64,000 nt of DNA from Thiodiazotropha sp040506705 (GCA_040506705.1 JBEVWG010000019.1:32916-96915); one strand, 5' to 3'; shown: positions 37,829-46,165, numbered from the stretch's first letter. Numbers and translations: made by a program. Notes: generated from the sequence alone by a model not told the origin.

Positions 37829-37854
37829 GCTTGGCATCTTCTGATGCCAAGCCA
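37829..37854 (+). terminator. Hairpin after the pentaheme gene
   Basis: Perfect 11-bp stem GGCTTGGCATC/GATGCCAAGCC with a 4-base loop, 15 bases after the stop codon. There is no T-run, so it may act as a processing or attenuating stem rather than a full terminator. Confidence 0.55.
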
Positions 37855-37870
37855 CTGACCTCCGGTTGTA

Positions 37871-37890
37871 AGAGAATAGCTCTATTCTCT
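37871..37890. promoter_or_regulatory. Perfect 20-bp palindrome upstream of the OTR-family gene
   Basis: AGAGAATAG-CT-CTATTCTCT is an inverted repeat with 9-bp arms about 105 bases before the next start codon. It is a candidate regulator site for the octaheme/cytochrome b operon. Confidence 0.45.
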
Positions 37891-37996
37891 AAGCAGTAGC
37901 AGTACCTTATTTCCCGTATTTAATGCAGGACGCATAAATAGTAGTTGTATTTCGCGGGCCTTTTGGTTCGTCAGCAACATTATCAAAGGTGGCGTC

Positions 37997-39622
37997 ATGT
38001 CTAGCATTGTTCAATTTTTGAGCTGCTGCAATCTCCGTGCACTATCCCTCTCATGCGCTCTTTTTGTTGCTTGCATGCCGCTTTCCGCAGCGACAACAGC
38101 AAATGAAATCAGTAGCAATTCAACAGCAGATCACACTAAATTCGAAGCGTTACAACAAAACTTTGAATCCGGGCCAGAGGTAACCAAGGCCTGTCTGAGC
38201 TGCCATACCGAGGCCAGTAAACAGATCCATAAAACGCTTCATTGGAACTGGAAATTCACCCACCCTGACACGGGTCAGGAGTTGGGTAAAAAGAAGATAG
38301 TGAACAGCTTTTGCGGCTCAATCGTGACAAATTATGCCCGCTGTACCAGCTGCCATATCGGTTATGGCTGGAAAGATGACAACTTCGACTTTGCCTCAGA
38401 AGAGAATGTCGACTGTCTTGCCTGTCACGATACAACAAATACCTATAGAAAATTTCCAACAGGCGCTGGACACCCAACTTATGTGGATAAGCCCTTCCCC
38501 CCCAAAAAAGGAAAAATCTGGAAAGCACCGGATCTCTCTCATGTAGCTCAGAATGTAGGTAAACCAGGCAGACATAATTGCGGCCACTGCCACTTTCTCG
38601 GCGGTGGTGGTGATGGCGTCAAACATGGTGATCTTGACTCATCCATGTACAACCCAACGAAAGAGTTGGATGTACATATGGGTGTCGACGGGCTCAATTT
38701 TGTCTGCGTTGAGTGTCATACTACCGAGGGGCATGACCTGAAAGGCAGTCGTTACACAACAGTTGCCAAGGATACCCATGGTATAGATATTCCGGGTCGC
38801 GATGATCAAAGTCGTGCGACCTGCGAATCCTGTCATGGCATGAAGCCCCATGCCGAGACGATTAACAACAAAATCAATGACCATACCGATAAGGTCGCTT
38901 GTCAGACCTGCCACATCCCGTTTTATGCCAGAGGTGGTGTGCCTTCGAAAACCTGGTGGGACTGGTCGACTGCAGGAAAAATGGATGCTGATGGAAAGCA
39001 TATCAAGAAGAAGGATGAAAATGGTTACGTCACCTATGTCACCAAGAAAGGCAACTTCCAGTGGGGAGAAAACCTGATCCCTGAATATGAGTGGCTATCG
39101 GGTGAGATCCGCTACCAGGAACTTGACGAGAAACTGGATCCTACCGCAATTGTTGCCATCAACACTTTTGAAGGAAGTTACGATGACCCGGATGCCAGAA
39201 TCTGGCCCTTCAAGATCATGCAGGGCAAGCAGCCCTATGACAGTGGCAACAATACATTAGTCATGACCCATCTGTTCGGTAAGGACAGCGAGGCCTATTG
39301 GAAGTCTTTCGACTGGAACCGGGCCATCAAGGCCGCCATGGATGCCGGTGGTGCAGCCTACAGCGGTGAGTACGGATTTATCGAAACCACCTATCACTGG
39401 CCACTATCCCATATGGTAGCGCCAAAGGCAGAGGCCCTCAGTTGCGATAGTTGCCATAGCCGCAACGGCCGATTGGCCAATCTGAGCGGATTCTACATGC
39501 CAGGCAGAGACAGGAGTGAACTGCTCGATATCATCGGTTGGCTGGCATTTCTGGGAACCCTTGGGGGGGTCTCGCTTCACGGCTTGGCCCGCATCGCTCT
39601 ACGCAACAGGAGGAATGGCTAA
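37997..39622 (+). CDS. Octaheme cytochrome c, tetrathionate reductase (OTR) family
   Basis: 541-aa protein with signal peptide (SLSCALFVACMPLSAA), eight CxxCH motifs (CLSCH, CTSCH, CLACH, CGHCH, CVECH, CESCH, CQTCH, CDSCH) and a C-terminal membrane helix (IIGWLAFLGTLGGVSLHGLA). Order and flanking text fit the octaheme tetrathionate reductase family known from Shewanella. The purified family member reduces tetrathionate, nitrite and hydroxylamine in vitro, so the natural substrate is open. The stop overlaps the next start (TAATG), coupling it to a cytochrome b that probably supplies electrons from quinol. Confidence 0.9.
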   Translation: MSSIVQFLSCCNLRALSLSCALFVACMPLSAATTANEISSNSTADHTKFEALQQNFESGPEVTKACLSCHTEASKQIHKTLHWNWKFTHPDTGQELGKKKIVNSFCGSIVTNYARCTSCHIGYGWKDDNFDFASEENVDCLACHDTTNTYRKFPTGAGHPTYVDKPFPPKKGKIWKAPDLSHVAQNVGKPGRHNCGHCHFLGGGGDGVKHGDLDSSMYNPTKELDVHMGVDGLNFVCVECHTTEGHDLKGSRYTTVAKDTHGIDIPGRDDQSRATCESCHGMKPHAETINNKINDHTDKVACQTCHIPFYARGGVPSKTWWDWSTAGKMDADGKHIKKKDENGYVTYVTKKGNFQWGENLIPEYEWLSGEIRYQELDEKLDPTAIVAINTFEGSYDDPDARIWPFKIMQGKQPYDSGNNTLVMTHLFGKDSEAYWKSFDWNRAIKAAMDAGGAAYSGEYGFIETTYHWPLSHMVAPKAEALSCDSCHSRNGRLANLSGFYMPGRDRSELLDIIGWLAFLGTLGGVSLHGLARIALRNRRNG

Positions 39623-40218
39623 TGGCACGAGTAATGATGTACAAACGCTTTGAACGCTTATGGCATTGGTCCCAGGCTTTCCTGATCATCTCGATGCTGA
39701 TTACAGGCTTCGAAATCCATGGAACCTTCTCTATTTTCGGCTTTGAGAAGGCTGTCGATCTGCATATCACTTTCGCCTGGACCCTGATCACTCTATGGAT
39801 ATTCGCCATTTTCTGGCACCTGACCACCGGGGAATGGAAACAATATATCCCCTCAAGCGCAAACAAGCTGATGGCGATGGCCAAATATTACGGGGTCGAC
39901 ATCTTTATGGGGGGCGGGCATCCATTCCACAAAACCAGAGCGCATAAACTGAACCCCCTGCAGCGTATGGCCTATCTCTCCCTGCATAGTCTGATATCAC
40001 CAGCAGTCTGGCTGAGTGGCCTGCTCTACCTGTTCTATACCTCGTGGTCAGCCTGGGGGCTGGACTGGATGAGTCTGGGAGGCATTGCTTTGATCCATAC
40101 CGCCGCTGCCTTCGCCATGCTGACATTTCTGGTGGCCCACCTCTATCTGGCCATCACCACCAGTAAGGAACCCTTTGGCTATGTGAAGGCGATGATTACC
40201 GGTTACGAAGAGGAGTAG
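39622..40218 (+). CDS. Membrane cytochrome b partner of the OTR-family octaheme
   Basis: 198-aa di-haem-type cytochrome b with about four helices. Likely haem histidines lie in RLWHWSQAFLIISMLITGFEIHG, WIFAIFWHLTTGEW, YLSLHSLISPAVWLSG and LVAHLYLAITT. It is read from ATG 39622, which shares one base with the octaheme stop. By analogy with other octaheme-cytochrome b pairs it would oxidise menaquinol or ubiquinol and feed the periplasmic octaheme. Confidence 0.92.
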   Translation: MARVMMYKRFERLWHWSQAFLIISMLITGFEIHGTFSIFGFEKAVDLHITFAWTLITLWIFAIFWHLTTGEWKQYIPSSANKLMAMAKYYGVDIFMGGGHPFHKTRAHKLNPLQRMAYLSLHSLISPAVWLSGLLYLFYTSWSAWGLDWMSLGGIALIHTAAAFAMLTFLVAHLYLAITTSKEPFGYVKAMITGYEEE

Positions 40219-40315
40219 CACTAAAGGGTTGGAGAATTTTTTGCAGGTCAGCCAATTGCCATCAGGGCATTGACAAAAGACCAAGATATCTTCAGAATAC
40301 GCGTTTCACAAAAAC

Positions 40316-40392
40316 GCGCCCGTAGCTCAGCTGGATAGAGTACCTGGCTACGAACTAGGGGGTCGGAGGTTCGAATCCTTCCGGGCGCGCCA
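40316..40392 (+). tRNA. tRNA-Arg (anticodon ACG)
   Basis: 77 bases with acceptor arms GCGCCCG/CGGGCGC, encoded CCA, standard D and T arms and loop CTACGAA, giving anticodon ACG (read as ICG). The anticodon stem has a G-U pair (CCTGG/CTAGG). It is nearly identical to the second tRNA-Arg at 42440 and is followed by the same spacer and a copy of its own 3' end. Confidence 0.95.
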
Positions 40393-40538
40393 TTTTTACG
40401 CTATCAATATATACCCCTAAAGAAACCGCCCCTCTTGAATCTAAGATAATTCGAACCTCCGTATCAAAATAATCGGTTCGACAAGGCACGTAAGTGCCAC
40501 AGAGCGGCTGTAAGCCGTTAATCCTTCCGGGCGCGCCA
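40393..40538. repeat. tRNA-linked repeat with attachment-site copy (left)
   Basis: The spacer after the tRNA is a close copy of 42517-42662. It includes TTCGAACCTCCG, an inverted piece of the tRNA T-arm. It ends at 40520-40538 with AATCCTTCCGGGCGCGCCA, an exact copy of the tRNA 3' end. This is the signature of repeated tRNA-targeted integration. Confidence 0.85.
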
Positions 40539-40722
40539 ATTTTTCCACCCCCCAAAAACCTGCTTAATCATTGAATAGTAAGGTAATTATCGGGGTTAAA
40601 AAACCTTCTCCAGGCACATACGCCAGTCTGTCCGCAAAAGTGAGTTTTAGCACTGCATGGCGCTCTTCCATACACCCAAACGGCCACATTGAATAGCTCT
40701 TGAGAGGGCTTAAGAGACGACA

Positions 40723-40845
40723 GAAATCCCGGAGAACCTGCGCTATTACATCGACTACGACGCCATCGCCCGCGACATGGGCTATAACGGCGAAATCGAA
40801 GAGATTGATCGCGAGGCGATCATCACCAACGCTTACGATTTCTAG
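40723..40845 (+). pseudogene. ardA: 3' fragment of an ArdA-type antirestriction gene
   Basis: One frame reads EIPENLRYYIDYDAIARDM and continues GYNGEIEEIDREAIITNAYDF before TAG. This acidic tail, with the (R)YYIDYDAIARDM pattern, is characteristic of ArdA antirestriction proteins of plasmids and conjugative elements. No upstream part of the gene is in frame, so only the last 40 codons survive. It is cargo debris of a mobile element inserted beside the tRNA. Confidence 0.75.
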
Positions 40846-40909
40846 GGCTTCGGCCCTTGTTGTTGCGTCTACACCTCTGATGCAGCCGGAGCATTATTGT
40901 AAAAGTTGA

Positions 40910-41500
40910 TTAAGAGCGGACGAAGGTGAGTAATGGCCCGTAATCGTGCTGATCGGCGGCGCGTAAGGCATCCACGTAAGCCTGCCGGGTTTCATTGGCA
41001 TCGACCAGATTTTCCCGGCCCCACGTAAAACGTGGCTGGCCCAGGGCGGTGAGAAGCAGATCAGTGGCCAGACGCGCATGACGGCCATTGCCATTGGGGA
41101 ATATGTGTGTCCAGACAAGCTTGTGGTGAAACCGTGCGGCGATTTCATCCGGCTGATAGGTATCGTTACTGATCCAGAATCGAACATCGTCCAGAAGCTG
41201 GCGCAATTCCACAGGAATGCGGTAAGCATCGACACCGATGTTCTTGCCAGTCTGACGGTGCTGTCCGGCCCATTTCCACACTCGCCCGAACATGCGCTTG
41301 TGCAGGTCGTTCAGGAATTTCTCGGAAAGCACATCACGTTTGCGCTTGAAGGCCCACTCTTCGGCTTCAAGAATGTTGGCCTGTTCTGCCTCGTTCAGTT
41401 CCGAGCGTAACGTGATATAGGAAGGGATGAGCCCTTCCAGCTCTTCCGCAGAAAGAGGCGTAGAGGCATCGTCATGCTCAGCAAGGAAGTCGTCGCTCAT
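40910..41500 (-). CDS. Fic-domain protein, 'mobile mystery protein B'
   Basis: 196-aa Fic protein with the active-site loop HIFPNGNGRHAR (family HxFx(D/N)GNGRxxR) near residue 135, which in active members transfers AMP to target proteins. The surrounding text (HKRMFGRVWKWAGQHRQTGKNIGVDAYRI) matches the protein usually paired with the HTH mobile mystery protein A. The gene start overlaps the A gene stop by 4 bases. A toxin or modifier role with A as partner is the likely, not proven, function. Confidence 0.92.
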   Translation of the reverse strand: MSDDFLAEHDDASTPLSAEELEGLIPSYITLRSELNEAEQANILEAEEWAFKRKRDVLSEKFLNDLHKRMFGRVWKWAGQHRQTGKNIGVDAYRIPVELRQLLDDVRFWISNDTYQPDEIAARFHHKLVWTHIFPNGNGRHARLATDLLLTALGQPRFTWGRENLVDANETRQAYVDALRAADQHDYGPLLTFVRS

Positions 41501-41964
41501 GTGTCATCCCATAGCACGGAACCGCCTTGCGCAACAATTTTGTTGATCAGGCTTTTGAGCTGCTCATTCTCATCGACTGCCCCAACGCCCTGGGCTTCCA
41601 GCTTCATGCTGTGCCCGGTGGTCTCAAGCCGCTTTTTGGCGATGATTTTTGCGCGTTCGGCCACCAGATCATTAAGCGGCCTCCTCGGCACCAGAGTATA
41701 AACCAAACGGCAATCGAGAGCCTGCGCGGCACGCTCTAGGGAATCGAGAGTGATTGCGCCGTCTTTTTCTGCTTTTTCTATTTTAACGACCCGTGGCTGG
41801 CTGACGCCCAAGCGCTTGCCAAGCTGGACCGTGGTCATGCCCAATGCCTCACGGATAGCCTTGATCCAGCCATATGGCGGACGAGCGAGGCTATCACCAT
41901 CTGACAGGAGGCTGAGGCGTTTGTCTAGCTGACGGCGGGCTGTGGCACGATCTTCGGGGCGCAT
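41497..41964 (-). CDS. HTH protein, 'mobile mystery protein A'
   Basis: 155-aa protein with a Cro/C1-type helix-turn-helix at about residues 33-65 (IREALGMTTVQLGKRLGVSQ). It is always found next to the Fic-domain B protein in mobile DNA. Likely the DNA-binding antitoxin or regulator of the pair. Four regularly spaced ATAAC-N6-GTTAT-like sites lie directly upstream. A decayed second copy of this gene lies at 42712-42959. Confidence 0.92.
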   Translation of the reverse strand: MRPEDRATARRQLDKRLSLLSDGDSLARPPYGWIKAIREALGMTTVQLGKRLGVSQPRVVKIEKAEKDGAITLDSLERAAQALDCRLVYTLVPRRPLNDLVAERAKIIAKKRLETTGHSMKLEAQGVGAVDENEQLKSLINKIVAQGGSVLWDDT

Positions 41965-41968
41965 GAGA

Positions 41969-42083
41969 ATAACCTATACGTTATAAATAACACAATGAGT
42001 TAATAACATATAAGTTATATCATGGCAATAATAAAATAACATAAATATTATAATTAAATAAGAAATAATAATATATAGGTTAT
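41969..42083. promoter_or_regulatory. Four ATAAC-N6-GTTAT-type sites spaced about 33 bp
   Basis: Sites are at 41969-41984 (ATAACCTATACGTTAT), 42003-42018 (ATAACATATAAGTTAT), 42036-42051 (ATAAC-N6-ATTAT) and 42068-42083 (ATAAT-N6-GTTAT). The starts are 34, 33 and 32 bases apart, about three helical turns, in an AT-rich upstream region. They are probable operators for the HTH protein encoded immediately downstream. Confidence 0.75.
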
Positions 42084-42439
42084 ATTGAATGCCGCATATT
42101 CCTCACTTTCGTACCATTCTTTTCCCAGATTTCATACTGATTTTACAGATCTTTTTTGAAAATTCAGTCTGCCTTTAACCGGGTGGCAGATATGTTAGGT
42201 GCAGAAAAATAGCCTTTCGGGTGCCGGAATAAAGCAATCCATATCACTTCGCCGAGTTGTTCAAACTTGCGATGTGCAAGATATGTTCTTCGAAGGAAAA
42301 CGCCTCAATGGGATGCTTTCTACCTGGCAGTACGTCCGTGAAGCTTCCTGTTTCAATAACACTGGTGCTGGCACTAATTTACTTTGCCGCGGGTTGAAAC
42401 CAGGTGAAGAGCAATATATCTTGATAGAGTCACGACGAT
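42084..42439. other. Gap between operator array and second tRNA-Arg
   Basis: About 355 bases with no convincing gene. A short open frame at 42199-42462 runs into the tRNA and has no recognisable motif. Probably element backbone or decayed cargo. Confidence 0.4.
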
Positions 42440-42516
42440 GCGCCCGTAGCTCAGCTGGATAGAGTACCTGGCTTCGAACCAGGTTGTCGGAGGTTCGAAT
42501 CCTTCCGGGCGCGCCA
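42440..42516 (+). tRNA. tRNA-Arg (anticodon UCG)
   Basis: 77 bases, same acceptor, D and T arms as the tRNA at 40316, with anticodon loop CTTCGAA (anticodon UCG) and a fully paired anticodon stem CCTGG/CCAGG. Encoded CCA. The two genes differ essentially in the anticodon arm and variable region, suggesting duplication with anticodon change. Confidence 0.95.
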
Positions 42517-42662
42517 TTTTTACTCTATCAATATATACCCCTAAAGAAACTGCCCCTCTTGAATCTAAGATAATTCGAACCTCCGAATCAAAACAGTCGG
42601 TTCGACAAGGCACGCAAGTGCCGCAGAGCGGCTGAAAGCCGTTAATCCTTCCGGGCGCGCCA
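42517..42662. repeat. tRNA-linked repeat with attachment-site copy (right)
   Basis: Second copy of the spacer found at 40393-40538, over 90 percent alike by eye, again ending in an exact tRNA 3'-end copy AATCCTTCCGGGCGCGCCA at 42644-42662. Together the two repeats bracket the Fic/HTH cassette. Confidence 0.85.
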
Positions 42663-42711
42663 TTTTTGCCCCACCAATTTCTACTCTGAAGAAACTACCT
42701 CAATGCACTGA

Positions 42712-42959
42712 GCTTCGAGCTTCATGCTGTGCCCGTGGTCTCCATTCCTTTTGTGTGATGTTTTTTTGTGTGCTCGGTAACCAGATCGTCGAGTGGTTTT
42801 CTTGACACCAGAGCATAAACCAGACGGCAATCAAGGGCTCGCGCGGCACACTCCAGGGTATCGAGCGTGATCGCTGCATCTTTTTCTTTAACGGCTCGTG
42901 GCTGACAGACTCCCAGGCGCTTACCTAGCTGAGCGCCTAGATCATGCCCAATGCCTCAC
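42712..42959 (-). pseudogene. Decayed copy of mobile mystery protein A
   Basis: The sequence aligns with 41598-41854 of the intact A gene (shared blocks include GCTTCATGCTGTGCCC, CACCAGAG.ATAAACCA and CATGCCCAATGCCTCAC) but has several indels and no continuous frame. It follows the second tRNA-Arg repeat and runs directly into the 3' end of sucA, supplying the sucA stop codon. Confidence 0.8.
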
Positions 42960-45755
42960 ATCGGTATCATCAAGACGCTCTCCCTGATCATCTACCCTGC
43001 CTGGGGCAAGGGCGGAATCGATCAGTGCCAACTGTTGCTCTCTATGCAGCGCGCCATCACCACAGGCGGGTGATGCTGAGGGGGGTCTACCTGCATAACC
43101 CAGGGATTGTTTGGCCTGAGCCAGAAAACGCAGATGGTGTTGTATCTGATACCAGGCACCCTGGTTGCGGGGCTCTTCCTGGCACCAGAGGATCTCGGTC
43201 ACTTTTTTATAACCTGCAAGTAACTCAGACAATCTCTGGCGGGGAAACGGATAGAGTTGTTCCACCCTGAGAATGGCGATATCGTCGATGCCCCTCTCCC
43301 GCCTGGCCTGCAGCAGATCGTAATAGACTTTGCCACTACACAACACGACACGCCGCACACGCCCCTCATCAAGTTGATCCGCTTCAGGCAGTACGGGTGC
43401 CAGACCACCTTCTGTAAAGGCCTGGAGCTGAGATTTGGAGATGGGATGGCGCAGCAGGCTTTTTGGTGTCATCACAATCAGCGGTCGACGAAAGCGCCGC
43501 ATCATCTGATCACGCAACAGGTGAAAAAACTGTGCCGGGGTGGTGGGCACCCAGACCCGCATATTGAGCTCCGCACACAACTGCAGATAACGCTCCAAAC
43601 GTGCCGAGGAGTGTTCAGGCCCCTGCCCTTCAAAACCATGGGGGAGGAACAGGGTCAATTGGCATAGACGCCCCCACTTAAGGTATCCGCTGGCGATGAA
43701 CTGGTCGATCACCATTTGTGCACCGTTACCGAAATCACCGAATTGAGCCTCCCAGATCACCAGGGTGCCGGGCATTGAGGTGGCATAGCCATACTCGAAA
43801 CCAAGCACGGCAAGTTCCGAAAGGATAGAATTAATCGCCTCGAATCTGGGCTGACCCTCAAACAGATTTTCCAGAGGGGTATAGGTCAGAAAGTTTTTCT
43901 GGTCATGGAAGGTTGTATGACGATGAGCAAAGGTACCCCGAATCGAATCCTGTCCCGACAGACGCACTCCGTAGCCATCTTGCAGTAGTGTTGCATAGGC
44001 CAGGGTTTCCGCCATACCCCAATCAAAAGGCACCTCGCCCTCAACCATTTTGAGCCGCTCATTCACTACACGCGCCACTGCCCGTTGCAGGGTAAACCCC
44101 TCTGGGAGTTTCAGAATTTGTCGCCCCAGAGAGCAGAGCAGATCATGTTCGACTTTGGTCTCGACCTGTTCACTTGGAAGCGCATTCAGATACTGCTCCC
44201 AGTGCGCTTCGTAGCCACTACGTGAGCCACGTAGAAATTCACGTACTACCACCCTGCCCTGTTCCAGAGCGTAGCGATAGCTCTCACGCATCTCTTCTGC
44301 ATCTTCAGGCTTGACGAGACCGTCCGCAACCAGTCGCTCAGCATACAACTGACGAGTGGTCGGCATGCTGCGGATGCGCTGGTACATCTGCGGTTGGGTC
44401 ATCATTGGCTCATCCGCTTCGTTATGACCCTGTCGCCGGTAGCAGACCAGATCTATCACAACGTCGTTTTGAAATGTCAGGCGGTAATCGATCGCCAGCC
44501 GGGTTACAAAGAGTACTGCGTCGGGATCGTCTGCATTGACATGGAAGATCGGTGCCTGAATCAACTTCGCCACTTCAGTACAGTAGAGGGTGGAACGCGC
44601 CTCCTGGGGATGGCTGGTAGTGAATCCAATCTGGTTGTTCACCACCACATGTATGGTGCCGCCTGTGCCATAGGCCGGGGTCTTCGACAGGTTCAATGTT
44701 TCAGTAACCACCCCCTGTCCAATAAAGGCTGCATCACCGTGTACGATTACAGGCAATACCAGATCGGTTGCGTCCTCCTGGTGCCGATCCTGACGCGCAC
44801 GACAGCCACCCTGCACCACCGGCCCGATAATCTCCAGATGAGAGGGATTGAATGCCAGTGACAGATGAACAGGCCCGCCCTGGGTCTGAATATTGGAATA
44901 GAAACCCTGGTGATACTTAACGTCCCCGGAGCCGGATCGGTGATCCGCAGAATGATCTCCTTCGAACTCGGAAAAGAGTTCACTGGGCGCCTTGCCCAGC
45001 AGATTGACCAAGACATTCAGGCGACCGCGATGGGCCATGCCGATCACCACATCGGTGACACCACGCTGACCACCGCCCTGCACTATTTCGTCCAGCAGAG
45101 GAATCAGTGAGTCGCCACCTTCAAGAGAGAAACGCTTCTGCCCCACATAGCGTCGATGCAGATAGTGTTCCAGGCCTTCAGCTGCAGTCAAATCCCGTAG
45201 GGTGTCGATGCGTTCACGGCGGCTGTTTTGCGCTGCCCAGTCACCCCGGGTCGACTCCAGTCGACGTTCGATCCAGCGCCGTTCATCAGCTGCACTGATA
45301 TGCAGGTATTCACTGGCCACACTACCGCAATAGACCTGCTCAAGGATCTCAACCACCTCTTTCCCTGTCAGCGTCTGCTCTGCCTCAATGGAAACCACAT
45401 TGACCTGCTGCCGAAGGTCCTCATCATCCAGCCCATAGTAGGCAGGATCCAGCTCTTTGGGCCGTTGACGTTCCAGCAGATCGAGTGGATCCAGATCAGC
45501 ATAGAGGTGTCCGGCCAGGCGGTAGGCCATAAACAAACGGTCCAGCCCTGAGTGGATAGTCGGAACCTGGGGTCTCTTGATGGCTGGACTCGCCTCTGCA
45601 GAGACACCATGATCAAAACCATAGAAGAAGCTACGCCACTCGGGTGATACCTGATTGGGATCTTCGCAAAAGGCCTCATACAGCTGGTCGATGTACTCAG
45701 CACTAGCGCCGACGAAGTCTGACCTTCGACGTTGAGTTTTCGCTTGCTTCTCCAC
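42942..45755 (-). CDS. sucA: 2-oxoglutarate dehydrogenase E1 component
   Basis: 937-aa thiamine-diphosphate enzyme of the TCA cycle. Motifs are visible in order: N-terminal SAEYIDQLYEAFCEDP, MAHRGRLNVLVNLLG, GDAAFIGQGVVTE, RQGHNEADEPMMTQPQMY and EAQFGDFGNGAQMVIDQF. The body ends normally around QQLALIDSAL, but about 20 more residues follow and the last five (VRHWA) plus stop lie within the mobile-mystery-A relic. No sucB or lpd follows, so the usual operon has been broken or these genes are elsewhere. The enzyme is probably still functional because the extension lies after the conserved end. Confidence 0.95.
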   Translation of the reverse strand: MEKQAKTQRRRSDFVGASAEYIDQLYEAFCEDPNQVSPEWRSFFYGFDHGVSAEASPAIKRPQVPTIHSGLDRLFMAYRLAGHLYADLDPLDLLERQRPKELDPAYYGLDDEDLRQQVNVVSIEAEQTLTGKEVVEILEQVYCGSVASEYLHISAADERRWIERRLESTRGDWAAQNSRRERIDTLRDLTAAEGLEHYLHRRYVGQKRFSLEGGDSLIPLLDEIVQGGGQRGVTDVVIGMAHRGRLNVLVNLLGKAPSELFSEFEGDHSADHRSGSGDVKYHQGFYSNIQTQGGPVHLSLAFNPSHLEIIGPVVQGGCRARQDRHQEDATDLVLPVIVHGDAAFIGQGVVTETLNLSKTPAYGTGGTIHVVVNNQIGFTTSHPQEARSTLYCTEVAKLIQAPIFHVNADDPDAVLFVTRLAIDYRLTFQNDVVIDLVCYRRQGHNEADEPMMTQPQMYQRIRSMPTTRQLYAERLVADGLVKPEDAEEMRESYRYALEQGRVVVREFLRGSRSGYEAHWEQYLNALPSEQVETKVEHDLLCSLGRQILKLPEGFTLQRAVARVVNERLKMVEGEVPFDWGMAETLAYATLLQDGYGVRLSGQDSIRGTFAHRHTTFHDQKNFLTYTPLENLFEGQPRFEAINSILSELAVLGFEYGYATSMPGTLVIWEAQFGDFGNGAQMVIDQFIASGYLKWGRLCQLTLFLPHGFEGQGPEHSSARLERYLQLCAELNMRVWVPTTPAQFFHLLRDQMMRRFRRPLIVMTPKSLLRHPISKSQLQAFTEGGLAPVLPEADQLDEGRVRRVVLCSGKVYYDLLQARRERGIDDIAILRVEQLYPFPRQRLSELLAGYKKVTEILWCQEEPRNQGAWYQIQHHLRFLAQAKQSLGYAGRPPSASPACGDGALHREQQLALIDSALAPGRVDDQGERLDDTDVRHWA

Positions 45756-46165
45756 GTTTAGTTCCTACCTTTACGAGTACCATCAGCGGTCAGTCTAACC
45801 CTGAAGAGAGTGTCACAAATAGTGATCATCAGCGCAGTTTATCTGCATCTCAGTGCACCGTGGGCTGGGATATTATCGGTGTACTGGAGTGCTTCAGTGT
45901 ATCACCCGGGGAATAGAGAAGTGAATGGATTTCAAGCAGATCAGCAATGCTGACCTATAACTAACCTGAGGGGAGGTTACTAGCTTCGCCGACATAGATT
46001 ATTGTCGGATTAGCCTATGTTTTTCTTTGTTATGATCTCCACTACGGAGGTGATCTTCCATCCTCTTGATAAAAATAATCAAGCGATGAATCTTATTATC
46101 TTTGCACTCTGTAAACGATCTACCCGGTCTAATCTGTAAACGATGTTGCCGGTTTGCACCTCAAC
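45756..46165. other. Upstream region of sucA
   Basis: About 400 bases with no gene. It should contain the sucA promoter. No recognised operator or tRNA. Confidence 0.4.

Noticed and set aside
37833..37849. sigma-54 promoter before the OTR gene
   Set aside because: TGGCATCTTCTGATGC has GG and GC one base too far apart and is part of a hairpin after the pentaheme gene.
42199..42462. 87-codon open frame before the second tRNA-Arg
   Set aside because: Runs into the tRNA gene and shows no recognisable motif.
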